Source: Acidobacteriaceae bacterium
Lineage (GTDB): Bacteria; Acidobacteriota; Terriglobia; Terriglobales; Acidobacteriaceae
Direction: 5' to 3'
DNA length: 52,029 nucleotides
Assembly: GCA_003134435.1 (NCBI GenBank)
Contig: PLBE01000196.1
Span: forward strand, 5,667-57,695
Shown here piece by piece: positions 34,301 through 42,571 of the stretch. Position 1 is the first letter of the stretch; each line of letters starts with the position of its first letter. Made by a program: the position numbers and the translations under genes. The notes below the pieces were generated by a model. The model ran no database searches. It was not told the origin of the DNA and was given only the letters and a program-made list of their open reading frames with translations.

Positions 34301-34387
34301 CACCAAGAGAATACTGAAGAGTGCCTGCGGATGCCAGATGAATGAACGCGATCTCGAAAAAATTCAAACTCTTCTGCTAGCCATGGT

Positions 34388-36529
34388 TCACCGGACTCCC
34401 GCAGCCGCCAGCGCTCGTTGGGTGGCTTCCAGCAAGGCCTCTGGGCCTACGGGGCGGCCGGTGGCATGTTCCATCCACCGATCGGGAGTCACCCGACCCA
34501 TCCTGGCCATGCGCTCGAATTCAGGACCAATCGCGCCCGTCTTTTTCATTTGCTCTTCAATCTGAAAGGCGATCATGTGGCCAATCGGATAATCGGGCAG
34601 GTATAGAAACGCGTCGATCATGTGCGAATAAATTCCCAGCAGCACCACATCGTTTTTATGGAAAACGGGAGCGTAGTACCGGTTCCAGATGTCTTTCGAG
34701 ATCTGTACCGTGGCTTCATTGAGCTGCCGGGGCGTGGCTTGCGGGTGGTCATACATCCAGTGCCACACCGCCGTATCGACCAAAGCAACGCCCGCAATTT
34801 CATACGTGCCCCAGAAGTCATTCAAGGTCTTTTCGGCCTCACTCTTCGCGTCGGGAGCAGGCAGCCCGAGCAGTTCGAGATCATGACCTTGAAACACAAA
34901 GGCCAGCGCCTCGGTAAATGCCGTGTTGGGCACTCCCTGCAGCAGTGTGTAGTCGACATCATTAAGCGAAAACGTCTGTTCCACGTTGTGTCCCATTTCA
35001 TGGACGGCGATGTTGTAGCCCTTGTAGTTCATTCCGGTTTTCTCGACGCGGGTGCGCAGGTGGGCCTTTTCGGCTCGCATTTGCGACCCCATCGCGTGGC
35101 CGGATCCGCGGGCCGGATCGACGATGATGTTATTGGCTACATACCTGGCGCGTTCCGGGGAGAAGCCGAGTTTCATCAGCAGATTGGGAATGTCTTTCTG
35201 ATACGCCTCGGCCGTGGGATATTTCTTCGCCACCATCTCATCCAGTTTGGCTTCCGTGTATTGGCTGCCGGGGCGAAATCCGTTGTACCAGACGTCAAAC
35301 GGTTCCAGCGGCCTTCCCAGGCGCGATTCGATCAGTTTGGCGGTCTGGGGCACCAGGGGCGAAGTCAAGGTCTGTTCCAGCATCGCTTTCAAACGCACTT
35401 CGGGGATCTCGCGGTCTTCGTTGAAGCGACGATCGATCAGGGTGGGAGCAGTCGGAGAATAGGCGTCGACCCGCCGGGAAACGTTGAAATCCTTGAGCAG
35501 CACGGCGTAGCGCGTATCGGGCTCGCGGGTATTCGTGATCGTGGTTCCGGCGGAATTCTCTTTCGCGGGCCCGTCTATGTCTTTTTCACTGGCCGCCTTC
35601 ACCTCGTTGGTGTAGGGATTCCAATCCACGCCCGGATTGTTCACCACAATTTCGGGGATGGTCTGAGTCACAATGCGATCCATCACCTGCTGGATCATGC
35701 GCTGTTTGGCGCGACCGTTCTCGGTGTCGGCATAGTTCGCTTTGATTTCGTCACGCAGGTTCCAGTGGCTGAGCAGACGCATTTTCGGTGGAAAGAGCCG
35801 CTGGCCTTGCGGGTCCAGCAGGTGGTACATCCAGATGTTGTATTCCGAGACGTATTGCGCCGCCTCGGCTCCCGCCTGAGCGATGGCCAGGTTCACGTTG
35901 GAGGGGATGCGTTTGCCAAAGCGCTGCGCCAGGCGAACTTCGGCCCACTGGCGGCGACTCCAGGCGCCTCCGTCTTTCAGGCATTCGTCGAGGGTCGCGA
36001 GGGGGAAGTTCAGCAAAACCGTGAAGGCCAGCTTATTCTGAAAAAAATCGTCGATAACATGGGCGGACGGATCGTAGCCCGCGAAAAGTTCATCGAAGGG
36101 AAGCACTGGGCCCAAATCGAGATCGGACTGTTGATTAAACTCGCGGCTGATCTCGTGCATGTGGCCATCGATCTGTTCCAGCAAGCGCTGAAAGCGGTCG
36201 AACATGGTGTCGAGCGTGGCTTGATCACCGGCAAAATTCGCCGCCACGAACGCCTCGAACGCCGCCGCATCGCCGTCCTCGGCACGCCAAAACTCGGCTA
36301 CCTGGCGCAGCCCGCGCTCGGCTCGCATTCGTTGGTGGTCGCCATACTTTACTACCAGTTCCCTTTGCAACTTCGCGGCCGTGTCTTTCATCCATCCTGG
36401 TTGCAGACTGGCGGCGGTGGTTTCGGAGTGAGCGGACGAAGAGCTTTGCATCGAGATTTCCTGGGCTGCAAGTGGTAGCGTAGTCGCAAAGCAGATCACG
36501 AACAAGAAGAACCGATGAATGCAACGCAC
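34388..36529 (-). CDS. Secreted zinc metallopeptidase (HExxH, M3-like)
   Basis: 713 residues with a signal peptide (MRCIHRFFLFVICFATTLPLAA). The zinc motif HEMGHNVEQ lies near residue 520 (His, Glu, His), and an ALAFVFQGHD segment follows about 30 residues later, in the place of the third-ligand glutamate helix of gluzincins (TEALAFVFQ). The overall helical character recalls M3/M2-type peptidases, but I cannot assign a family with certainty. The function is inferred as periplasmic or extracellular peptide degradation. Start ATG 36529. It is divergent from rbsK. A 618-codon open frame on the opposite strand is a composition artefact. Confidence 0.82.
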   Translation of the reverse strand: MRCIHRFFLFVICFATTLPLAAQEISMQSSSSAHSETTAASLQPGWMKDTAAKLQRELVVKYGDHQRMRAERGLRQVAEFWRAEDGDAAAFEAFVAANFAGDQATLDTMFDRFQRLLEQIDGHMHEISREFNQQSDLDLGPVLPFDELFAGYDPSAHVIDDFFQNKLAFTVLLNFPLATLDECLKDGGAWSRRQWAEVRLAQRFGKRIPSNVNLAIAQAGAEAAQYVSEYNIWMYHLLDPQGQRLFPPKMRLLSHWNLRDEIKANYADTENGRAKQRMIQQVMDRIVTQTIPEIVVNNPGVDWNPYTNEVKAASEKDIDGPAKENSAGTTITNTREPDTRYAVLLKDFNVSRRVDAYSPTAPTLIDRRFNEDREIPEVRLKAMLEQTLTSPLVPQTAKLIESRLGRPLEPFDVWYNGFRPGSQYTEAKLDEMVAKKYPTAEAYQKDIPNLLMKLGFSPERARYVANNIIVDPARGSGHAMGSQMRAEKAHLRTRVEKTGMNYKGYNIAVHEMGHNVEQTFSLNDVDYTLLQGVPNTAFTEALAFVFQGHDLELLGLPAPDAKSEAEKTLNDFWGTYEIAGVALVDTAVWHWMYDHPQATPRQLNEATVQISKDIWNRYYAPVFHKNDVVLLGIYSHMIDAFLYLPDYPIGHMIAFQIEEQMKKTGAIGPEFERMARMGRVTPDRWMEHATGRPVGPEALLEATQRALAAAGVR

Positions 36530-36698
36530 GGGAATTCCTCCAAAATTCTAAAGGTTCAGCGGAAAAGTCTTTTCTTTGTTTGGACGGGTCATTCTACACT
36601 GCGGCGTCGACACCGGGGCTTCTTCCGAGATTGTCGCTGGCGAAGCTGATTTCCACCAAGCGCAGAAAGGTACCCTCATCGAGGTGTGCGATTGGCGG

Positions 36699-36728
36699 TT
36701 GACACGCAGGGAATCGACTGACTACACT
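36699..36728 (+). promoter_or_regulatory. Putative sigma-70-type promoter of rbsK
   Basis: TTGACA (36699-36704) and TACACT (36723-36728) are separated by 18 bp, a near-consensus pair. The start codon lies about 61 bp further on. The rest of the 260-bp divergent gap shows nothing recognisable. Confidence 0.5.
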
Positions 36729-36789
36729 CTGCCTTCCTTACTTCAAGTTGGCATCCGCTGTTTAGCACGCTGGCGAAAACTGGAAAATT

Positions 36790-37725
36790 ATGACAAAGCG
36801 TCCTCGCATCGCGGTAGTGGGCAGCGCCAACGTGGATTTGACCACATTTTCGGACCAATTCCCGAAGCCCGGAGAAACGATCCTGGGCCAGAAGTTTAAC
36901 CTGGGATTCGGCGGCAAAGGCGCGAATCAAGCAGTTGCCGCCCGGCTCTGTGGGGCGGAAGTTTTCATGGTCGCGCGCGTCGGCGACGACCTGTTCGGTC
37001 CATCCACCATCAAGAACTTTGAAACCCTGGGGATCAATGCCACGCATGTGCGCCAGGTAACCGGAGCATCCAGCGGTGTCGCGCCGATCTTCGTCGACCC
37101 CTCTGGGCAGAATCGAATCATCGTCGTCAAGGGCGCGAACGACGAACTGAAGCCGGCCGACGTGGACGCTGCGGCGGATGTGCTGAAGAGGGCCGATTGC
37201 ATTGTGCTGCAATTCGAGATTCCGCTGGAGACCGTGTTCTACACCATTCAGTTTGCGCGGCAAAACGGCATCCAGTGCATCTTGAATCCCGCGCCCGCAC
37301 AGGCCATCGACCTGCAAGCCATTGCCGGTCTTGACTACTTTGTTCCGAACGAGACCGAGGCAGAGGCAATTTCCGGCATGCCGGTGCGCAATCTCGACGA
37401 CGCCAAGGCTTGCGCAACGAAACTGCTTGCCAGTGGCGTGCGGCGCGTGATGATCACTCTGGGCGCAAACGGATCGCTGCTGGCCGGAAGTGACGGCATG
37501 GAGCATGTGCCCGCATTTGCAGTGAAGAGCGTCGATAGCACCGGAGCCGGTGACGCTTTTATTGGCAGCTTTGCGACTTTCCTTGGCGAGGGTTTGCCCG
37601 AGCGGGAAGCGGCCCGGCGCGCCAACCTCTATGCGGCCCTTTCAACCACAGGCGTGGGCACCCAGAAATCTTTCTATGACCGGGCGCGCTTCGACGTCGA
37701 GTGGAGCGCAAGAGGCAAGGGCTAG
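36790..37725 (+). CDS. rbsK: Ribokinase (PfkB family)
   Basis: Phosphorylates D-ribose at O5 with ATP. The 311 residues carry the sugar-binding VVGSANVDLTTFSDQFPKPGET, the GGKGANQAVAA signature, NPAPAQ and NETEAEAI segments, and the ATP/catalytic-base motif DSTGAGDAFIGSFA. These fit ribokinase better than fructokinase or adenosine kinase. Start ATG 36790. No rbsD or ribose transporter gene adjoins it, so the ribose source is unknown; nucleoside salvage is possible. It is convergent with pyrR, about 58 bp apart. Confidence 0.9.
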   Translation: MTKRPRIAVVGSANVDLTTFSDQFPKPGETILGQKFNLGFGGKGANQAVAARLCGAEVFMVARVGDDLFGPSTIKNFETLGINATHVRQVTGASSGVAPIFVDPSGQNRIIVVKGANDELKPADVDAAADVLKRADCIVLQFEIPLETVFYTIQFARQNGIQCILNPAPAQAIDLQAIAGLDYFVPNETEAEAISGMPVRNLDDAKACATKLLASGVRRVMITLGANGSLLAGSDGMEHVPAFAVKSVDSTGAGDAFIGSFATFLGEGLPEREAARRANLYAALSTTGVGTQKSFYDRARFDVEWSARGKG

Positions 37726-37783
37726 GCTGAACTGCGCTTGGCTTTGGACGGGCCCATTTCCCGTCTCCACCAGAAACCGGACT

Positions 37784-38356
37784 TCACCTCTCCATCAGCA
37801 GAACTTTCTCCGCATCGTCGATTTCGGTTAACTTCACTTCGATCACTTCATTGTCGGTGGTCTGCACCACGCGGCCAATGAACGTGGCCTCGACCGGCAA
37901 TTCGCGATGGCCGCGGTCGATCAGCACCAGCAACTGTACGCGGCTCGGGCGGCCATGCGAAAACAGCGCGTCGAGGGCGGCGCGGGTAGTGCGCCCGGTA
38001 TAAAGCACGTCGTCAACCAGCACTATTTTCTTGCCCTCAATGGAGAAGCCAATTTCCCCCTGCTGCACCACGGGCTTGGGACCCAGCGTCGAAAGGTCAT
38101 CGCGATAGAAGGTAATATCGAGCGTGCCGACGGGTACCTTCTTTTTTTCGACCTGCTGAATCATCTTGCCCAAGCGCTCGGCGATAGGGACTCCACGACG
38201 CCGGATCCCGACCAGTCCCAAGCCTTCGACGCCGCCGTTCTTTTCCAGGATTTCGTGAGCCAACCGCACCAGCGTGCGTTCAATCTCGGAACCCGACATC
38301 AATTGCGCTTTTTGCCGGAGCGCAGTCTTGCGGACCGCGCTCTCCTTATTTTTCAT
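37784..38356 (-). CDS. pyrR: PyrR: pyrimidine-operon attenuation regulator / uracil phosphoribosyltransferase
   Basis: 190 residues in the type I phosphoribosyltransferase fold. The PRPP motif is VLVDDVLYTGRT, preceded by GLVGIRRRGVPIAERL and LDITFYRDDLS, which are PyrR-specific. PyrR binds pyr mRNA and has weak UPRT activity. The start ATG 38356 has GGAG about 9 nt upstream; an open extension to 38458 is not conserved-looking. pyrB or pyrC do not follow in this direction (rbsK is convergent), so any pyr target lies elsewhere. Confidence 0.93.
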   Translation of the reverse strand: MKNKESAVRKTALRQKAQLMSGSEIERTLVRLAHEILEKNGGVEGLGLVGIRRRGVPIAERLGKMIQQVEKKKVPVGTLDITFYRDDLSTLGPKPVVQQGEIGFSIEGKKIVLVDDVLYTGRTTRAALDALFSHGRPSRVQLLVLIDRGHRELPVEATFIGRVVQTTDNEVIEVKLTEIDDAEKVLLMER

Positions 38357-38590
38357 GCGTGAGCACTCCGTCTTCAATTGTTTTGGATCGCGGAAATTGC
38401 ACCTCTGGCCGGACCAATCCCGGCACTGAATGTAGTAGAGTCTTCTCCCGAACGTCAAGCGCGCATGGTGGCGGTCAATTCCGCCCGGGCTTGCTCAGCA
38501 GCAACTGTAAGGCGACAACCATCGGGATTGAAACGGGGCGGTTGGCGGACCCGGGGCAACTACCGCCATGTGATCTCACGCTCTCTCACG

Positions 38591-38606
38591 TGTGATACAT
38601 GTCACA
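38591..38606 (+). promoter_or_regulatory. CRP/FNR-family operator upstream of the Nfn-VOR operon
   Basis: TGTGATACATGTCACA matches TGTGA-N6-TCACA perfectly. Its centre lies about 42 bp before a likely start point if GACAAT (38629-38634) is the -10 box, the class II activator spacing. GGAG precedes the ATG at 38656. The 299-bp gap back to pyrR holds no gene; a partial site GTGATCTCAC lies at 38570. Confidence 0.6.
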
Positions 38607-38655
38607 GCCGCTTGGCTCCCCTTTTCGGGACAATGAGTTGTAAGCGACCGGAGAC

Positions 38656-39549
38656 ATGTTCAAAATCCTGCACGCCGAGTTCCTGGCGCCCGGCATCAAG
38701 CGGTTTGTCATTGAGGCGCCGCGCATTGCACAGAAACAGAAACCGGGACAGTTTGTAATTCTGCGTCTCTACGAACACGGCGAACGGATCCCGATCACCA
38801 TCGAGCATTCCGACCCTAAAGCCGGAACCATTCGCATCGTCGTCCAGTCCATCGGCAAGACCACCAACCTGCTCAATTCCCTCAACGCGGGTGACAGCAT
38901 CCTGAACGTGGTCGGGCCTCTGGGCAAACCGTCCGAGATCGAGAACTTCGGCACGGTGGTGGTGATGGGCGGCGGGGTGGGTACGGCGATGGCGTATCCG
39001 ACGGCGGCGGCGCTGAAAAATGCCGGAAACCGGGTCATCTCGATTGTCGGCGCGCGGAATAAGGAACTGGTCATTCTGGAGCGCGAACTGCGCGAGACCA
39101 GCGACGCGCTGATGATAACGACCGACGATGGCAGCTATGCCGACAAAGGCTTTGTCACAGACAAACTGCGGCAGTTGATCGAGAACGGAACGCGCATCGA
39201 TCTGGTGCTGGCCATCGGACCGATCCCGATGATGCGGGCGGTGGCGGAAATGACCCGCAAAGAGAAGATTCGCACCATCGTCAGCCTCAACCCGATCATG
39301 ATCGACGGTACTGGCATGTGTGGCGGCTGCCGCGTGCTGGTCGACGGCAAGAGCGAATTCGCCTGCGTGGACGGACCGGAATTCGACGCGCACCGGGTGG
39401 ACTTTTCCGTGCTGGTACAGCGCAATTCCATGTACCGGACCGCCGAACAGAAGTCGATGGAAGAATTCCAGCACGATCCCAAGTCGCAGATTGAAGCCGT
39501 TCATGCCGAGCAGCCGGGCGCATGCGCGCTGGAAGGAGGCCGCCAGTGA
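38656..39549 (+). CDS. Ferredoxin:NADP+ oxidoreductase subunit alpha (NfnA/SudB-like)
   Basis: The FAD/NAD(P)- and [2Fe-2S]-carrying subunit of the NfnAB/sulfide dehydrogenase type. The 297 residues include a flavin-binding barrel (PGQFVILRLYEHGERIPITIE), a nucleotide-binding GGGVGTAMAYP segment and the C-terminal cluster motif GTGMCGGCRVLVDGKSEFACVDGPEFDAH, with three close Cys plus the Asp. It shuttles electrons between ferredoxin and NADP(H). Start ATG 38656 with GGAG 4 nt upstream. The nfnB-like gene starts inside its stop codon region (GTGA), so the two are coupled. Confidence 0.88.
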   Translation: MFKILHAEFLAPGIKRFVIEAPRIAQKQKPGQFVILRLYEHGERIPITIEHSDPKAGTIRIVVQSIGKTTNLLNSLNAGDSILNVVGPLGKPSEIENFGTVVVMGGGVGTAMAYPTAAALKNAGNRVISIVGARNKELVILERELRETSDALMITTDDGSYADKGFVTDKLRQLIENGTRIDLVLAIGPIPMMRAVAEMTRKEKIRTIVSLNPIMIDGTGMCGGCRVLVDGKSEFACVDGPEFDAHRVDFSVLVQRNSMYRTAEQKSMEEFQHDPKSQIEAVHAEQPGACALEGGRQ

Positions 39550-41003
39550 CCGAATCCTCGAAGCCTCCCCTGTTGAACGTTCTGCCGCTCAAGGAGCGGA
39601 TGAAAATTCCGCGGCAGCACATGTTGGAGCAGCCGGCGCTCGAGCGGGCCACGAACTTTACCGAAGTAAACCTGGGCTATTCCGAAGAACTGGCGCGGCA
39701 GGAAGCGGCGCGCTGCCTGGAGTGCGCCAATCCGAAATGCACCAACGACTGTCCTGTAGGCGTCAAAGTGAAAGACTTCGTGCGGTTGATCGTGGCCGGC
39801 GACTTCATGGGCGCGGCGGCGAAGATTCGCGAAGATAACGTGCTACCGGCGATCACCGGGCGCGTATGCCCGCAGGAAGACCACTGCGAAGGCGGCTGCC
39901 TGATGGGCAAGAAGGTTCAGCCGCTGGGCATTGGATATCTGGAGCGCTTTGTCGCCGACTACGAGCAGCGCCATCTGGATACCAGCAAATTGCCGAAGGC
40001 GCCGCCCACCGGCAAAAAAGTCGCCATCGTGGGCAGCGGTCCATCCGGTCTGACCGCGGCGGGCGACCTTATCCAGAGGGGACACGAAGTCCACGTGTTC
40101 GAGGCGCTGCACACGCCGGGCGGTGTTCTGGTGTACGGTATTCCGGAGTTTCGATTGCCCAAACAGATCATCCGCGAGCAGATCGATTACATGCGCGCCA
40201 TGGGCGTGGTGTTCGAAACCGACGTCGTGGTCGGAAAAACCGTGACCCTCGATGAATTGATGCATGAGGAAGGCTATGACGCCGTGTTTATTGGAACTGG
40301 CGCGGGGTTGCCGCAATTCATGAACATACCGGGCGAACATCTCAACGGCGTTTACTCGGCGAACGAATTTCTGACTCGCATCAACCTGATGCACGCATAC
40401 GAGTTTCCCAAGTATGACGAGCCCATGCTCGATCTCCATGGCAAACAAGTGGCGGTGATTGGCGGCGGCAACACCGCGCTCGACGCGATTCGCTCGGCGC
40501 TGCGCCTGGGGGCAAGCAAGGCATATGTGATCTATCGCCGCAGCGAGGCGGAGATGCCGGCGCGCAAGGAAGAAGTGGAGCACGCCAAGCAGGAGGGCAT
40601 CGAGTTTCGGGTGCTGACCAACCCCATCGAGTTTCTCTCCGACGGCAAGGGTTGGTTGAACGCGGTGCGCTGCATGAAGATGGATCTGGGCGAGCCCGAC
40701 GCGTCGGGACGCCGGCGTCCGGTGGCAGTCGAGGGCTCGGAATTCAACCTGCCGCTATCGGTTGCGGTGATCGCCATTGGGACGGGGGCGAATCCGCTGA
40801 TCCAGAGCACGACGCCGGGCCTGAACACGAACAAGAAGAATTACATCGAGGCCGATCCCGTCACCCAGCGCACCTCGCGAAGAGGCGTTTTCGCCGGCGG
40901 CGACATCGTTACTGGAAGCGCTACGGTGATACTGGCGATGGGAGCGGGGCGACGCGCGGCACAGGCGATTCACGAGTATCTGAGCACATGGTGCGAGTGG
41001 TAA
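39546..41003 (+). CDS. Ferredoxin:NADP+ oxidoreductase subunit beta (NfnB/SudA-like, GltD family)
   Basis: 485 residues starting at GTG 39546, where AGGAGG precedes the start and the GTGA overlaps the previous stop. The N-terminal Fe-S domain has CLECANPKCTNDCPVGV and, further on, CPQEDHCEGGC, the paired clusters of GltD-type proteins. The FAD site is VAIVGSGPSGLTAAGDL and the NADPH site VAVIGGGNTALDAIRSALRLG. The C-terminal FAGGDIVTGSATVILAMGAGRRAA is typical of the family. With NfnA it forms a ferredoxin/NADPH unit; here it most likely accepts electrons from the neighbouring 2-oxoacid oxidoreductase. Glutamate synthase large subunit is not adjacent, so GltD function is unlikely. Confidence 0.88.
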   Translation: MTESSKPPLLNVLPLKERMKIPRQHMLEQPALERATNFTEVNLGYSEELARQEAARCLECANPKCTNDCPVGVKVKDFVRLIVAGDFMGAAAKIREDNVLPAITGRVCPQEDHCEGGCLMGKKVQPLGIGYLERFVADYEQRHLDTSKLPKAPPTGKKVAIVGSGPSGLTAAGDLIQRGHEVHVFEALHTPGGVLVYGIPEFRLPKQIIREQIDYMRAMGVVFETDVVVGKTVTLDELMHEEGYDAVFIGTGAGLPQFMNIPGEHLNGVYSANEFLTRINLMHAYEFPKYDEPMLDLHGKQVAVIGGGNTALDAIRSALRLGASKAYVIYRRSEAEMPARKEEVEHAKQEGIEFRVLTNPIEFLSDGKGWLNAVRCMKMDLGEPDASGRRRPVAVEGSEFNLPLSVAVIAIGTGANPLIQSTTPGLNTNKKNYIEADPVTQRTSRRGVFAGGDIVTGSATVILAMGAGRRAAQAIHEYLSTWCEW

Positions 41004-41197
41004 CCGACGGCGCGAGCGCTAAGAAGCAGAGCAGCAATGACTTAGCCGCCGGATTGCATGTGACGCCTGGCACCAAGGCGGGTGCCTAAGATCACCGCTG
41101 CGACAATGGGCGAGGGTTTTAATTGGAGTGGCAAGCTACGCGCCAGCCGAGATTTAGAGGCCGCAACGCAGCAGGCGAGTTTCGCAAGAGGTGGACC

Positions 41198-41482
41198 ATG
41201 GCGGTGCAAGCACGCGGTAAGGTCACGGTCGATGTCGAAGAATGCAAGGGTTGCGGGCTATGTGTCGAATGCTGCCCACCCAAGTGCCTGGAACTGGAGC
41301 CGGAGTTGAACGCTTATGGGGTTCATCCGGCGCATTACACGGGGGAGTGCTGCACGGGCTGCGGGATCTGTTTTTATTGCTGCCCGGAACCGGGCGCGAT
41401 TACGGTCTACCGTACCAGGGCGAAAGCGGCGAAAGCCAAGACGGCTGCGCCGCAGGAGGGCGAACATGCGGCAACTCTGTAA
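41198..41482 (+). CDS. 2-oxoacid:ferredoxin oxidoreductase, delta (2x[4Fe-4S]) subunit
   Basis: 94 residues holding two [4Fe-4S] motifs: [15 protein letters not shown] and [15 protein letters not shown], as in KorD/VorD delta subunits. The start is ATG 41198 ([11 protein letters not shown]), with GAGGTGG just upstream; a frame extending to 41123 has no good start signal. A Lys/Ala-rich tail follows. It passes electrons from the TPP subunit toward ferredoxin. Its last 17 bp overlap the alpha subunit gene. The gap of about 194 bp before it contains no recognisable gene. Confidence 0.9.
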   Translation: MAVQARGKVTVDVEECKGCGLCVECCPPKCLELEPELNAYGVHPAHYTGECCTGCGICFYCCPEPGAITVYRTRAKAAKAKTAAPQEGEHAATL

Positions 41483-42530
41483 GGGCAACGTGGCCGTAGT
41501 CAAGGGTGCGATCCTCGCCGGATGCCGCGGTTACTACGGATATCCAATCACTCCAGCCAGCGAAATCGCCGAGGCCGCCGCACTTTACTTCCCGCAGGTG
41601 GGCGGAACATTCATTCAAGCGGAAAGCGAAGTGGCCGCCATCAACATGGTCTACGGAGCATCTGCGGCTGGCGTCCGCGTCATGACGGGTTCCTCCGGAC
41701 CCGGACTCAGCCTCATGCAGGAAGGCATGTCCTACCTCGCGGGCGCGGAACTGCCCTGCGTGATCGTCGATGTGATGCGGGGCGGCCCGGGACTGGGCAA
41801 CATCGCGCCCGAACAAAGCGACTATTTCGCCATGGTAAAGGGCGGCGGCCATGGCAACTACCGTAATCTCGTGCTCGCTCCCGCCTCGGTACAGGAGATG
41901 GCTGAGTTCACCATGCTGGCTTTCGAACTAGCCGACAAGTATCGCAATCCGGCGGTGGTGCTGACTGACGGCTTCGTCGGGCAAATGATGGAGCCGCTCG
42001 AACTGGAGGATCGCGAGATTCAGCCGCCTGAAAAGCCATGGGCGGTCAAGGGAACCCCTGAGACGCGCGCCAACCTGATCAGTTCCATTTTTCTCGAAAG
42101 CGATGAACTGGAAGAACACCAGCGCCAGATGGAAGCCAAGTACATCCGCGCCCAGGAAGCCGAGCCGCGCTGCGAGCTCTGCCACACCGAGGACGCTGAA
42201 ATACTGCTGGTCGGCTACGGAATCGTGTCCCGAGTATTGCTTTCGACGGTGGAAGCCTTGCGCAAGCAAGGCGTGAAAGCCGGGCTGTTCCGTCCCATCA
42301 CGCTGTGGCCCTATCCTTCGAAAGCGCTGGTGGAGGCGGTTTCTAACCGAGGAAGCAAGGTCCAGAAGGTTCTGGTCGTCGAGTTGAGTAACGGACAGAT
42401 GGTGGAAGATGTGCGGCTGGCGCTGAACGGCAGCGTGCCAGTCGAGTTCTACGGGCGGGTGGGCGGGAATGTGCCCTCGGTCCGGGAGTTACAAGAACAA
42501 GTGTTGTCACGCATCGCCGTGGCGGTCTGA
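41466..42530 (+). CDS. vorB: 2-oxoacid:ferredoxin oxidoreductase, alpha subunit (VorB-like)
   Basis: 354 residues in the VorB/KorA class. [15 protein letters not shown] and the [37 protein letters not shown] segment form the TPP-pyrimidine-domain signature, followed by [19 protein letters not shown] and a C-terminal domain ([13 protein letters not shown]). The sequence is closest in my memory to the branched-chain 2-oxoacid enzyme (VOR), so 2-oxoisovalerate and related acids are likely substrates; 2-oxoglutarate cannot be excluded. Start ATG 41466, with GGAGGG upstream, overlapping the delta gene. It works with the following fused beta-gamma protein. Confidence 0.88.
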   Translation: MRQLCKGNVAVVKGAILAGCRGYYGYPITPASEIAEAAALYFPQVGGTFIQAESEVAAINMVYGASAAGVRVMTGSSGPGLSLMQEGMSYLAGAELPCVIVDVMRGGPGLGNIAPEQSDYFAMVKGGGHGNYRNLVLAPASVQEMAEFTMLAFELADKYRNPAVVLTDGFVGQMMEPLELEDREIQPPEKPWAVKGTPETRANLISSIFLESDELEEHQRQMEAKYIRAQEAEPRCELCHTEDAEILLVGYGIVSRVLLSTVEALRKQGVKAGLFRPITLWPYPSKALVEAVSNRGSKVQKVLVVELSNGQMVEDVRLALNGSVPVEFYGRVGGNVPSVRELQEQVLSRIAVAV

Positions 42531-42571
42531 AGCCAGGTCCACGACGACCTGGTTGAAAGAGGACAACGAAT

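Noticed and set aside
34622-36478. 618-codon open frame on the plus strand opposite the metallopeptidase gene
   Set aside because: It is exactly antisense to a gene with signal peptide and HEMGH motif; its translation has no domains. It is a GC-codon-bias shadow.
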